A stretch of DNA of 56,438 nt from a virus. Location: the IMG/VR virus record IMGVR_UViG_3300046170_000155, positions 1 to 56,438 of that record. One strand, 5' to 3'. Shown here piece after piece: positions 1 through 8,899 of the stretch. Each line of letters starts with the position of its first letter. The stretch's first letter is position 1. The translations under genes were made by a program, and so were the position numbers. The notes beneath the pieces were generated by a model. That model saw only the letters and a list, made by a program, of their open reading frames with translations, searched no databases and was not told the origin of the DNA.

Positions 1-54
1 CAGACACCTATCCGAGAGTGGAAGACAGGTGCGAGATACAAAGGAGAGAAATAA
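1..54 (+). CDS. C-terminal end of an upstream gene (partial)
   Basis: The first 17 codons are open and end in TAA at 52-54; the frame reads QTPIREWKTGARYKGEK. It is too short to assign a family. The basic, Tyr/Lys-rich end looks like a normal protein tail. The start lies before the window. Confidence 0.5.
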   Translation, partial: QTPIREWKTGARYKGEK

Positions 55-153
55 CCAGAGGCTCCGTGTCCATACAGAACCTCCGAGTATTTAGACAAAG
101 TTTGGTTGGAAACTTTATCTTCTTCAAGATTAACAGAAATGGTAGATACATAC

Positions 154-183
154 AATTTTATAAAAGTTTGTTTTTATAAAATT
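154..183. repeat. Perfect 12-bp AT-rich inverted repeat
   Basis: AATTTTATAAAA at 154-165 is followed by a 6-nt loop and its exact reverse complement at 172-183. The stem is wholly A/T except at the loop. It lies between the upstream gene and a TTGACA box that begins inside its right arm. It could be a bidirectional terminator for the upstream gene or an operator over the following promoter. Confidence 0.7.
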
Positions 184-210
184 GACATAGGACAGATATC
201 TCTCTAGTGT
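182..210 (+). promoter_or_regulatory. Candidate sigma70 promoter with consensus -35
   Basis: TTGACA at 182-187, a 17-nt spacer, then TAGTGT at 205-210. This is the clearest -35 box I found; most other promoter candidates rely on the -10. Transcription would begin near 217 and run through the GC-rich folded segment towards the HNH/terminase genes. The -35 overlaps the right arm of the inverted repeat at 154-183, so binding there could control it. Confidence 0.45.
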
Positions 211-228
211 GTTTAATTACAAACAGTT

Positions 229-361
229 CAAGATACTGGCTCTCAAAATATCTTGTCCGATTAAAACATCTGTGAGCGGTCTAGCCAGCCCGTGGGTCGT
301 CCGGTAAGGGACATCCCTCGGTATATTTAAATTTTGGTTGGGCGGGACCGCACAGGGTTAG
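229..361 (+). other. GC-rich folded segment: structured RNA or cos-site candidate
   Basis: This stretch has no open frame of note. CAAGATA (229-235) pairs with TATCTTG (249-255). The loop sequence CTGGCT (236-241) is complementary to AGCCAG (283-288), giving a possible pseudoknot. TGTG plus CGGTC (271-281) pairs with GACCG plus CACA (346-354). AGGGACATCCCT (307-316 region) is self-complementary. The local GC is far above that of the surroundings. It precedes the HNH and terminase genes, where cos sites of many actinophages lie, but a small structured RNA from the 182-210 promoter fits equally well. Confidence 0.4.
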
Positions 362-423
362 CTCTACCAATACAAAAAGTTGGGGGGCAGGGGCAATAAA
401 AAAAAATATTCAAAGTTGGGTGC

Positions 424-429
424 TACTAT
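424..429 (+). promoter_or_regulatory. Extended -10 box six bases before a start codon
   Basis: TGC directly precedes TACTAT (424-429), and a run of six A's separates it from the ATG at 436. No Shine-Dalgarno is present. The spacing would place the transcript start at or next to the ATG, as in a leaderless mRNA. Confidence 0.45.
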
Positions 430-435
430 AAAAAA

Positions 436-627
436 ATGACTTTAGATTATATACAAAATGGAATGAGATTTAAAGTAAACGGGGAACAGATAACTTACAT
501 CAAGAGTAAAAAAATAATCGACACTTGGACTCAGCCAAATCTAAACCCAAAAGTTCTTGAACGATATGTAATCGACAGAATGATTTCTTTAGCTTATCTA
601 TACAAAGAGGAACTAATTCGACTATAA
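436..627 (+). CDS. Small hypothetical protein (63 aa)
   Basis: Not recognised. A short, Lys/Ile/Tyr-rich protein beginning MTLDYIQNG, without a signal peptide, membrane segment or Cys motif. It has no ribosome binding site, but a -10 box stands six bases upstream, so it may be translated from a leaderless mRNA. It is the first gene after the folded segment and precedes the HNH/terminase operon; small early-packaging or regulatory proteins are often found here, but nothing in the sequence shows that. Confidence 0.55.
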   Translation: MTLDYIQNGMRFKVNGEQITYIKSKKIIDTWTQPNLNPKVLERYVIDRMISLAYLYKEELIRL

Positions 628-700
628 TAAAACCTATGGTTTTAGATTTAAATGTTAAGATAAATATGTCGGCTCCACTAACCGATATCCTCCCATCACT

Positions 701-722
701 GGCTATTCTTTCGGGGATAGCC
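701..722 (+). other. Stem-loop in HNH leader
   Basis: GGCTAT (701-706) pairs with ATAGCC (717-722), extended by T-G and C-G pairs. No T-run follows, so it is not a standard terminator. It sits just upstream of the AAGGAG ribosome site (731-736) of the HNH gene and could stabilise or process the leader RNA. Confidence 0.4.
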
Positions 723-744
723 TTATCTAAAAGGAGTTACGCGC

Positions 745-1134
745 TTGAGTGTTAGATGGGAACCAGAAAACGAAACTTACGAGGAATTTAAAAAACGAAG
801 AAGTGATAGTTTTGGAATTTCGGGAATGGGGCAGAAAAAACGAGAAGGCACCGGTAAGAAGAATCTTTCAGAGCTTCGGGAGAAAGCTTTACAAAGAGCT
901 CACTACACATGTGAGTGGCCGGATTGCAATTCTAAAAAATGGCTAGAGATGGCGCATTTAAAAGCAAAGGGTATGGGTGGAGCAAACAGAAACATATCTG
1001 ATGACCCAATGAATGTTTGCATGCTTTGTAAACATCATCATGACATCTTTGACGGCAGACAACAAGTTGGTTCTCAAAGAGAATATACTGCACTACTCAA
1101 AGGATTTCTTGTATTACAATGGAGAATGAAATGA
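745..1134 (+). CDS. HNH endonuclease
   Basis: A 129-aa HNH nuclease. The middle and end carry the zinc-binding and catalytic pattern: CEWPDC, then LEMAHLKAKGMGG (first His of HNH), an Asn-bearing segment DPMNVCMLCKHHHD with the CxxC pair and the final histidines. HNH proteins beside the large terminase assist genome packaging and cleavage at cos ends in HK97-like phages, which fits this position just before terL. The start is TTG at 745, chosen because AAGGAG lies at 731-736 and no better ATG exists in frame. The N-terminal 40 residues are charged and probably bind DNA. Confidence 0.8.
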   Translation: MSVRWEPENETYEEFKKRRSDSFGISGMGQKKREGTGKKNLSELREKALQRAHYTCEWPDCNSKKWLEMAHLKAKGMGGANRNISDDPMNVCMLCKHHHDIFDGRQQVGSQREYTALLKGFLVLQWRMK

Positions 1135-1412
1135 GTAAAGTTTATGAAGAGCTGAAGGAGTTCAATCCTAAAGCAATGATAATTGAAGATTTTGAAGAGG
1201 CCTATCTTGGTTTTTCAACTGATGGCAAAGCAATCTATGATTTCTACACAATGTTAGATTTAGTTATTGATGGTATCTATGAAGATGCTCCAGAACAACT
1301 AACAGAAGATGAGGCTTATGGCGAAGCCTACGCACATCTTGACTGTAATGTTATTGGCGTTCAAAAAGGTCAATACAGTCCAATCATTATGTATAAAGAA
1401 ATCTATGACTAA
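1131..1412 (+). CDS. Small acidic hypothetical protein (93 aa)
   Basis: Not recognised. An acidic protein rich in Glu, Asp and Tyr. I start it at ATG 1131 (MSKVYEELKEF), which forms an ATGA overlap with the HNH stop and has GGAG at 1121-1124, in preference to the ATG at 1119. Its end overlaps the terminase start by 8 nt, so HNH, this gene and terL are translationally coupled. A role as packaging cofactor or small terminase substitute is possible given the place, but no helix-turn-helix is visible. Confidence 0.6.
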   Translation: MSKVYEELKEFNPKAMIIEDFEEAYLGFSTDGKAIYDFYTMLDLVIDGIYEDAPEQLTEDEAYGEAYAHLDCNVIGVQKGQYSPIIMYKEIYD

Positions 1413-2637
1413 CAAGTATGTTCCTAAGTTACCTCCGTTACACGAGGGACAACTCAAAGTAGCTAAATCAGAAGCGCGTTGGAAAATACTATGTGCTGGT
1501 AGACGATTTGGTAAAACAAGACTTGGTGTCCAATTATGTATGGAAGTTGCTCTTAGGGGCGGAAGAGCTTGGTGGGTAGCACCTACTTTTTCTATTGCTA
1601 GAGTTGGTTGGCGTGATATCGCTGCAAGTGCAAAATCATTTCCTAGAGAAATAGAACCAACAGTATCTTTAGCTAATATGCAAATTGATTTAGCTAACGG
1701 AGGCTCTATCGCAGTTCGTTCTGCTGATAATCCACAAAGACTTCGTGGAGAGGGTCTTGACTACTTAGTTATGGACGAGGCTGCATTCGTAAAACCAGAA
1801 GTATGGGCAGAAGTTCTCAGACCTACACTTACAGAGCGTAAAGGTTCTGCTTTATTTATTTCAACACCTATTGGTAGAGATAACTGGTTTTTTGATTTAT
1901 GGGAAAATGCAGACGATGCAGAGAACTGGGAACGATTTAGATTTTCTACTACTGACAATCCTATGATTGACCCCGAAGAAGTAGAGTCTGCTAGAAAAGA
2001 AGTCGGCTCTATAGTTTTTGCACAAGAGTACTTAGCAGAGTTCGTTGACGCAGGTCAAGGTATGTTAAAGCCGGAGTGGATGAATTATTATATTATTGCT
2101 CCAGACGCAGCAGGTAATCTTAAATGTATTGTTGATGGTTCAGAATACTACTTAGATGCCCTACCTAAATACGGAGTTGTTGATTTAGCTACTACTACAA
2201 ATAAAGATTCAGATTACACAGTTATAACAAGTTTTGCACAAACGCCAGATAATAAGCTTTTAATAATAGACATGGTACGACAGAAAATGGAAGGTCCAGA
2301 CATCATACCTGCAATAAAACGAGCAATTCACAAAAATAAGTTACAATATGTAGGTATAGAACGCCAAGGTTTTCAAACCACGATAATCCAGATGGCGCAA
2401 CGAGCTGGTATTCGAGTTAGAAATCTTAAGACGGATAAAGATAAAGTTACAAGAGCTTTACCCCTAGCTGCAAGAATGGAAGCGGGAGAAGTATTTTTAC
2501 TAAGAGATACTCACTGGCTACCAGAAGTAGAGAGAGAAATAATGACTTTCCCAGCAGGTGCTCATGATGATATTATCGACACTTTGTCGTATGGTGTTCA
2601 ACTACTACAAGATAAAAAGAGCTGGAGCGCATATTAA
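1405..2637 (+). CDS. terL: Terminase large subunit
   Basis: ATP-driven DNA packaging motor with a C-terminal nuclease (410 aa). The ATPase domain shows Walker A AGRRFGKT (residues 31-38), Walker B LVMDE (121-125) and the coupling motif FISTP shortly after. The RNase H-like nuclease domain has an Asp in GVVDLATTTNKDSDYT and the terminal acidic HDDIIDTLSYG. I use ATG 1405 (MTNKYVPKLPPLHEGQ): the open frame runs further upstream, but the extra residues are unlike the family and lie over the preceding gene. The last codons overlap the portal start (TAATG). No small subunit was recognised nearby. Confidence 0.93.
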   Translation: MTNKYVPKLPPLHEGQLKVAKSEARWKILCAGRRFGKTRLGVQLCMEVALRGGRAWWVAPTFSIARVGWRDIAASAKSFPREIEPTVSLANMQIDLANGGSIAVRSADNPQRLRGEGLDYLVMDEAAFVKPEVWAEVLRPTLTERKGSALFISTPIGRDNWFFDLWENADDAENWERFRFSTTDNPMIDPEEVESARKEVGSIVFAQEYLAEFVDAGQGMLKPEWMNYYIIAPDAAGNLKCIVDGSEYYLDALPKYGVVDLATTTNKDSDYTVITSFAQTPDNKLLIIDMVRQKMEGPDIIPAIKRAIHKNKLQYVGIERQGFQTTIIQMAQRAGIRVRNLKTDKDKVTRALPLAARMEAGEVFLLRDTHWLPEVEREIMTFPAGAHDDIIDTLSYGVQLLQDKKSWSAY

Positions 2638-4079
2638 TGGCTGAAGATAAGTCAAGATTTTCAAAAGCATTAGACTGGTTGAATGCACCAACTGATGCAA
2701 GAGTAAGAAGAGAACAAAAAGGCATTACTGTTAATCAACAGGAATATTCATTTTTAAATCAAGCTGTATACGGTTATAACACCGAATCTGGTTACTTTGA
2801 CCATAAAAAGATAGCAGAAGTAGGTGACGGCACTGGTAACTCAGCAGTTGTCGCTTGTTTAAATGTTTTAGCAACATCGTTTGCTGAACCAGGATTACTT
2901 GTCTCAAAAAGAAACTCCGAAGGAGACTATACAAGAGACATGAATCATCCACTTGCTAGATTGTTTAGAAGACCAAATCCATATATGACACAGCAGTTAC
3001 TTGCTAACTATATTGTTACATCAATTAATGCAGCAGGAGACGCTTTTATATATAAGAATAGGAACGCGAGAGGTGAAGTTGTCGAGCTAGTACCCCTTAT
3101 GCCTCATTTAGTAGAAGCTAAAGGTACACAAAACGAATTAATTACACATTACAATTATCAACCGCAGGGTGGACTTCAAGGTCAAGACAATGTAAGAATT
3201 GACAAGAAAGATATGTTTCACTTAAGACAATCTGTTGACCCTAATGATATGAGAAGAGGAATGGCTCCTCTAAGGTCAGTTTTACGAGAAATTGCTGGTG
3301 ATGAAGCAGCCGGACAATATACTGCCGCTTTATTACACAACATGGCTGTTCCCGGAGTAATCCTCTCCCCAAGAGATGATGCTATGGGTGGTCCAACGAG
3401 AGACGAAGCTGAAGCTATTGCAGATATGTATAAGCAGAAGTTTGGTGGTAAAAACAGAGGTGCTCCTATGGTTTTATCTGGTGCTATGAATGTTGAAGTT
3501 GTATCTTTTTCTCCAGACCAAATGAAGTTAGCCGAATTAAGAAGAATACCAGAAGAAAGAGTTTCTGCTGTACTTGGCGTTCCAGCTGTTCTTGCAGGAC
3601 TTGGTGCTGGTCTCGATTCTGCTACATATTCAAATACGAAAGAACTTAGAGAGTTCTTTACAGAGTCAAAAATGGTCCCAATGTGGAACATGGTTGCGAG
3701 TGATTTGACTCATCAATTGTTACGACCAGAGTTTGACGGTAACGATAATCAATACTGCGAGTATGATATCGGAAGCGTTAGAGCTTTAGCTGATGACAAA
3801 GACAACCTCTATAAACGCATGAACACTGCTGTACAAGGGGGTTGGGTAACAATTGGCGAAGCAAGAAAAGTTGTAGGACTAGAGGCTGATAATAGACATG
3901 ATGTTTATTTAAGACCTCTTAACATGATTCAAGTAACAGAAGATGGTAGTCCACTTTTAAATGAAGGTGGAACAGATACAGCTGACAAACCAACTAATGA
4001 TAATGACGATGATGAGTCTAAAGCAACATTGACTACTCGACTTTACCTCCAGAGTACAGAAGAGAAGAAGAAGTATTGA
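2637..4079 (+). CDS. Portal protein (HK97-type)
   Basis: A 480-aa portal, the dodecameric ring through which DNA enters the head and to which the connectors bind. The order after terL, the length and the central segments fit the HK97/SPP1 portal family: NSAVVACLNVLATSFAEP near residue 70, RHP-like NHPLARLFRRPNPY near 100, GDAFIYKNRNARG near 145, and the clip/stem region with GAMNVEVVSFSPDQM and ERVSAVLGVPAVL. The tail is acidic (NDNDDDE). It starts in a TAATG overlap with terL. The last residues are less certain, because the following gene begins in another frame inside the same sequence. Confidence 0.9.
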   Translation: MAEDKSRFSKALDWLNAPTDARVRREQKGITVNQQEYSFLNQAVYGYNTESGYFDHKKIAEVGDGTGNSAVVACLNVLATSFAEPGLLVSKRNSEGDYTRDMNHPLARLFRRPNPYMTQQLLANYIVTSINAAGDAFIYKNRNARGEVVELVPLMPHLVEAKGTQNELITHYNYQPQGGLQGQDNVRIDKKDMFHLRQSVDPNDMRRGMAPLRSVLREIAGDEAAGQYTAALLHNMAVPGVILSPRDDAMGGPTRDEAEAIADMYKQKFGGKNRGAPMVLSGAMNVEVVSFSPDQMKLAELRRIPEERVSAVLGVPAVLAGLGAGLDSATYSNTKELREFFTESKMVPMWNMVASDLTHQLLRPEFDGNDNQYCEYDIGSVRALADDKDNLYKRMNTAVQGGWVTIGEARKVVGLEADNRHDVYLRPLNMIQVTEDGSPLLNEGGTDTADKPTNDNDDDESKATLTTRLYLQSTEEKKKY

Positions 4080-5322
4080 CTACACCTACAAGACTTGACC
4101 AAGGAAAAAGTTGCACTTGATAAAGATATGTTTGACAATCCAGGCAGAAGCTATTGAAAGGTCTAAAGAACTAAGTTGTTCTCTTGGTGTACACAGTCAT
4201 GAAGTAGATGGCAAAGAAGTCTTTATGCCTTGTAAGACACATGAAGAATATGAAGAAGCTGTCAGTAAACCTAAAAAGTCTAAAGACATTGAGGAATTAA
4301 AAGTTTCTTTAGAAGAAGCTGAAACAATGTACGAAAAAGGAGACAAACTGAATAGTCCAGAAGAAAAAGCACCAGATAAAGTAACAAACTTTCCTAAGAG
4401 TGGAGATAATCAGAAAATAAGTTTATCTAACTCACAACATAAACAATTTCCCTAGTCACGCTTATGTTAAAGATTTAAAAGAAAACTGGCCAGAGATTTG
4501 GAGAAGAGCAGGTACCGGTGGTAATCCTCCTACTTCATTTACTGGTAACGATGCTTTCAATAGATGGACAGCTTACAAAGGCGGAGACAGAAGCGAATCA
4601 GTTCTTAACTGGGTTAAGAGAAGAGAACGCTTTATGAATCGTCACAAGAAGAATAACAGACTTAACGGAACTATTGCTGTTATGAAATGGGGCGGTGTAA
4701 CTGCTGGTGGTGTTTCACAAATGAAATCAGTTGTTAATGATTACAAAAAAGTTATTAGAGAGCGTAGAAAAAAATCTCTTAATATAGCTGAAGATTACTT
4801 ATTGAAAGCAGTATCTGAGTAGAGTAAGAACTGCTCTTACTAAAAAAGTAAAAGACCATAACTGCTAAAAATCCAAAGCATAGAGCAACACTGAGAATGC
4901 TTATTGCAGTATTCAACAGAGGTGTTGGTGCATACAGAACTAACCCCGGTTCAGTCAGAGGCAATGTTACATCTGCTGACCAGTGGGCAATGGCCAGAGT
5001 TAACGGTTTTATAAGAGCATTAAGAAGTGGTAAGTTTAGAAGAAAACCTTACGACCAAGATTTACTACCAAGCTCACATCCATTGTCATCTAAAAAATCT
5101 GGAACTAAAGCAGAGTCAGTTAGAGCAGGACAAGCAGTTAGTTGGTCAATCAATAAAGACCCAGACCCACCTTCAATTGTTCACGGTATTGTTACATCAG
5201 TAAGTGATGACGAAGCAACTGTTATGGTATGGGCTCGTTTAGAAAATGGTCAACATCAGAAGACAGATAGAAGTGTTAAAGTGCTTATCTCAAAGCTCAG
5301 AATAATATCTGACTTTAGATAA
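4076..5322 (+). CDS. Conserved phage head-associated protein, broken by several frameshifts
   Basis: One protein of about 415 aa is spread over shifting frames. It starts at TTG 4076 with MTTPTRLDQGK, then VALDKDMFD, EAIERSKEL, the motif HSHEVDGKEVFMPCKTHEEY (near 4192-4250), SHAYVKDLKENWPEIW (from 4454), RRERFMNRHKKNN, VRTALTKKVKDHN (after 4821), MLIAVFNRGVGAYRTNPGS and DLLPSSHPLSSK, ending with a small beta-rich domain. These blocks occur together in one conserved protein of uncultured phages, between portal and protease. The shifts are near A-runs. The biochemical role is unknown; a head or portal-associated function is an inference from position. Confidence 0.65.
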
Positions 5323-5387
5323 TAAAACACTAAAAGTCGAAATCATATTATACAATAATTAAAACGCGCTTCTACAAATTTATATTG

Positions 5388-5393
5388 TAGAAT
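5388..5393 (+). promoter_or_regulatory. -10 box close to the protease start
   Basis: TAGAAT (preceded by TTG) ends 8 nt before ATG 5402. The GAGG between them is only one base from the ATG, too close for a normal ribosome site, so a near-leaderless transcript is possible. It lies in an 80-base AT-rich gap after the preceding head gene. Confidence 0.4.
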
Positions 5394-5401
5394 ATTGAGG
5401 T

Positions 5402-6648
5402 ATGATGAACAACGAATCTAAAAATATAGACATAGAGTTAAAAGATGACTCTGGTCAAGTAGAAGCAGTATTCAGTCTATTTAACTCTCTTGATAGTGAT
5501 GGAGATGTTGTTGTACCGGAGCTGTCAAATCTGGTTTTAAAAATAATCAAGTACCTATGGTTTGGTCTCACAAATGGGACATGCCTATTGGTAAAGGTAC
5601 AATCGCACAAGATAATGATAAAGCAGTATTTAAAGGCGAATTTTTTATGGACACAGAGTCTGGTAAAGAAGCTTATAATCTTGTAAAAAATATGGGCGAT
5701 ATGCAACAATGGTCTTTTGGCTATAAAGTAAACGATTCCGAGTTTGCTAAAGCAGAAACACAAAATGGTGAAACAGACGCTAGATACCTTAAAGACCTTA
5801 CAGTTTACGAAGTTTCTCCTGTTTTAGTTGGAGCTAATCAAGATACATATACTCTTGCTATAAAGTCCAACACAGAATTACTTAAAGAAATTACAAAAGA
5901 AAAAAGTGGAGAAGAAGAAGTTGAAGTTTCTTCTACCTGTGCTTGCAACTGTGGTTCTAAAAGTGATGAAGATGACAAAGAAGAAATGAAGTCTTGCAAA
6001 TATCACGAAGGTGGTGCTTGTGCTAAAGATGGTAAAAAATCTGAAGCTAAAGGTAAAGGCGAGTGTAAATATGGTAATGGAGGTAACTGTATGAAAGAAT
6101 ATGATGACGAGAAAAAGTCAGACGAAGATTTAGAAGTTTCACAGGAAGACAGCAAGTCTTTCTCTGAAGAAGTCAAAGATGTGCTTGCTGCATTGGATGA
6201 CTTAGTAGCCCGAGCAAAAGCTATTTCTATGCTCAGAGGCGAAGATGGGAGAAAATTAGGCGTTAAAGCCACCGAAGCACTTCGTGCAGTCGCAGACGAC
6301 TTAAACGATGCTTGGACCGAGATTGATGAGTTCATCGGACATGTCGGAACCGAGGGTGCTTTGGAGTTAGAAGTAGATGAAGAACTTGTGGAAGATGAGC
6401 CAGCCGAATCTGAAGAGGTAGCTGAGGCTTCAACTGATACTATTGATGTTGAAACAGAAGTCGAAGAAGTTACTGAGGAAGAAGCACCAGCAGAGGAATC
6501 TGTTGATGTAGAACCGGAAGATGAAGCTGCTGAAGAAGAAACTCCAGAAGATAACACTGATTCCTCTGACGAAGAATTTGATGCTGAGTGGGTGAGGGCA
6601 CAGCAAATTATTGCTGAATCCTTAGTCGAAGAAATAGAAGAAGTATAA
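5402..6648 (+). CDS. Prohead maturation protease with Cys-rich insert and acidic scaffold-like tail (one frameshift)
   Basis: HK97-type prohead protease. The first frame (5402 on) gives VEAVFSLFNSLDSDGDVVVP; after a one-base loss near 5518 (probably in a G-run) the frame from about 5520 gives AVKSGFKNNQVPMVWSHKWD, GKAKG-like GKGTIAQDNDKAVFKGEF and QQWSFGYKV. His in WSHKWD and Ser in QQWSFGY match the His/Ser of the family. After residue 180 comes an unusual Cys-rich segment (CACNCG, SCKYHEGGACAKDGKK, GECKYGNGGNCM), a helical region and a strongly acidic tail of about 100 residues. The tail may act as the built-in scaffold, since no separate scaffold gene is seen before the capsid gene. Confidence 0.85.
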
Positions 6649-6674
6649 GCAATAACGATTGGAGAAATCCCAAA

Positions 6675-7918
6675 ATGAGTAAACAAAAAGAACTCATGGA
6701 CCAAATCGCTGTTAAAAGAGCAGAATTAAAATCTGTTTTTGAATCCGCTGAAGACGGCAAGTACAACTCTGACCAAAAAGAAGAGATTAAGTCAAGAAAT
6801 GACGAACTTGCTGGATTAGTCGAAGACCTTTCAATTGAGAAGAAAAAAGCTTCCAATGAAAAAGCTCTCGAAGTAGATTCAAAACCCGTTGCAGAAATGC
6901 CGTTAGCTAATAACGAAGGTTCAGAAGCTAAATCTGTTGGACAGCTATTTACAGAGTCCGAAGCCTACAAAATTATGTAGGTACAGGGGTCAAAGGTATT
7001 GACTCAAAAGTTGAGACAAAAACATCACTAACAACTACAGGATATCCACCGGAAGTCTTAAGACAACCTGGAATCTTGGAGACATCTCTTAGAGACCCTA
7101 ATGCTGTTATATCATTATTTGATGTAATTAACACAGACCAAAATGCTTTCTCATACCTTGAGGAAACAACCTTCACAAACAATGCAGCTGAAGCTGCTGA
7201 AGGTTCAGCAGTCGGTGAAGCAGCATTAGCTTTCACAGAGCAAACAGAAGCAATCCGTAAAATGGGTATTTTCATCCCAGTTACAGATGAATTATTAGCA
7301 GACGAATCTGGTATTCAAGGTTACTTGAACTCTAGACTTCAAACAATGATTAGACTTCGTATGGACAGCCAACTCCTTAGTGGAGACGGTACTGCTCCAA
7401 ACTTAGAAGGAATCTTGGACGCTGGTAAATCTGGTGTTGGTAGCACAGACTTTAGCTCCTATGCAGGAACTTTAGGAAAAATTGGAGCTATCTACGGAGC
7501 AATCACTGACATTCGTGTCAACGCATTCACAGAACCAGATGCAATTATTATGCATCCTAATGACTGGAATGACATTGTCACATCTGTAGGTGCAGACTTT
7601 GCAGGAACTTCATCCGCTGGATATACAGAAAAGTCACCACTTTTCGTAGCAGCAGGTGGAATGGGCGCAGGTCCTTCAGCACAAATCTGGGGACTAAAAG
7701 TAGTTCCTACAACCGCAATTTCCGCAGGTACAGTACTTGTTGGTAAATTCGGTGGTGGCGAAGCAGCTAATGTCGTTATGAGACAAGGTATGGAAATAGC
7801 CGTATCTGATTCACATAGCGATTTCTTTACAAAGAATCAATTAGCAATCAGAGCTACTATGAGAGTCGGTTTCCCTGTTTACAGGCAAGCAGCTTTTCAT
7901 AAACTAACAAATATGTAA
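6675..7918 (+). CDS. Major capsid protein, HK97 fold (one frameshift)
   Basis: About 414 aa when the two frames are joined. The first part (6675-6975) is the charged coiled-coil delta domain removed by the protease in this family. The frame then breaks at an A-run near 6970; adding one base restores SEAYKNYVGTGVKG and continues into TGYPPEVLRQPGILETSLRD and FIPVTDELLADESGIQGYL (the spine helix), ending MRVGFPVYRQAAFHKL. These are HK97-type capsid hallmarks. GGAGA at 6661-6665 is the ribosome site. A terminator follows directly, as expected for the most expressed head gene. Confidence 0.9.
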
Positions 7919-7940
7919 TATTCGTTAGTAGCGAAATTTC

Positions 7941-7975
7941 AAGAGGGCCGGGTAAAACCGGCTCTTTTGTTTTTA
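7941..7975 (+). terminator. Rho-independent terminator after the capsid gene
   Basis: Left arm AAGAGGGCCGG (7941-7951), loop GTAAAA, right arm CCGGCTCTT with one G-T pair, followed by TTTTGTTTTT. It ends the capsid transcript; a new -10 box starts six bases later. Confidence 0.85.
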
Positions 7976-7980
7976 TAAGG

Positions 7981-7986
7981 TAGAAT
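7981..7986 (+). promoter_or_regulatory. -10 box after the capsid terminator
   Basis: TAGAAT, nine bases before ATG 7996, directly behind the terminator. It probably restarts transcription for the connector genes. No ribosome site stands between box and start. Confidence 0.4.
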
Positions 7987-7995
7987 ATAAACATT

Positions 7996-8255
7996 ATGTC
8001 AGAATATACAAAACCAGAAAAAACAATTTGGAAGATAAGGATGATGGTCCTATTTGGAAGGTCCTATGGCAGAACTACCTAAATCTGGGTCTCAAAGATT
8101 GCAAAAGCAGTAAAGAAGTATCTAAAGAATGGTTAAAGAGCAAGGTTGGGGACCCTGAGAAGAGAAAAAAGTCAGCACCTATAAAAAAATCTGCTCCTAA
8201 GAAAAAGTCGAAACCAAAGCTGTTAAACCATCAGAAGAAAATAAAGGAGTCCTAA
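7996..8255 (+). CDS. Small basic protein, frameshifted
   Basis: Starts MSEYTKPEK, then the frame is lost in an A-run near 8020 and continues as LEDKDDGPIWK. A second shift may lie near 8060, where another frame reads MAELPKSGSQR. The end is Lys/Ser/Pro-rich (KKSAPIKKSAPKKKS). Small Lys-rich proteins just after the capsid gene occur in many siphoviruses; some decorate the head or bind DNA. I cannot identify a family. AAAGGAG at 8243-8249 inside its end serves the next gene. Confidence 0.45.
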
Positions 8256-8893
8256 ATGGCTCTTTGTAGCGTAGTGATGTAGAAACATTTCTGAAATTGA
8301 TTTAAATTCACATGTTGAAGCTTCAGTTACAAATACTTTATACCTTATGTTGATGCTGCTATTAAGCGGTTACTTGTCATGATGTTGAACAAGCTACATT
8401 TACTAGAAGTATTTTGAGGGAAGAACAACAAGATATTTCTAAGACACATTCCTATTGCGTCTATTACTTCTGTTCTGAAGACAGTAACACATTGGTATCC
8501 GGTAATGAAAAAGATTATGTTCATTACGATAACGGTAGATTAAGAAGAATAGTAGTTAGATGGTCTGGAATAAAACCTAAAAATATTTCAGTCACTTATG
8601 TTGGTGGATATCAATCAGCTGACATTCCAGAACAAATAAAACAAACAGCTGCAAGAGCTTCTGGTAGATTACTTTTAACTTCCTTACAAAACTCGGCTAA
8701 AGCTGACACAGGTCAAATCTCAAGTCATCTAGCAGACAATACTACACCTACTAATTTTGACATTGCCTTGTCTGAAAGAATTGGAGACTATGATATAGCA
8801 TTTGCGGATGTTGTAGTTCAAAATTTACAACCTGTTTTAACTAATGCTGACATGGCTATATTAAACCCATTTAAAAGCAGATTCTTTGTATAA
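8256..8893 (+). CDS. Head-tail connector (gp6/gp15-like adaptor), frameshifted
   Basis: The joined reading is MALCSRSDVETFLEID..., then VEASVTNTL, YVDAAIKR, DVEQATFTRSILREEQQDI and, from 8414 in one long open frame, SGNEKDYVHYDNGRLRRIVV and ISVTYVGGYQSADIPEQIKQ. Helical bundle plus the YxGGY...P..IKQ signature matches the phage connector family that binds under the portal. At least three or four one-base shifts break the first 250 bases. The start at 8256 has a strong AAAGGAG seven bases upstream. About 212 aa, normal for the family. Confidence 0.7.
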
Positions 8894-8894
8894 T
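8889..8894 (+). promoter_or_regulatory. TATAAT box five bases before a start codon
   Basis: TATAAT overlaps the stop codon of the connector gene and lies 5 nt from ATG 8900. A perfect -10 hexamer here, with no ribosome site, fits a leaderless transcript for the HTH/zinc gene. Confidence 0.45.
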
Positions 8895-8899
8895 AGAGT

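Noticed and set aside
255-361. Group I intron or tmRNA in the GC-rich segment
   Set aside because: Too short and without the conserved core or tag frame; only simple helices can be drawn.
1309-1404. Upstream extension of the terminase frame
   Set aside because: It lies over the preceding gene and the extra residues have no resemblance to the family; ATG 1405 fits.
6003-6704. Long Ser-rich open frame on the - strand across the protease tail
   Set aside because: It is the complement of the acidic Glu/Asp-rich coding sequence, which removes stop codons on the other strand. No ribosome site and no family motif.
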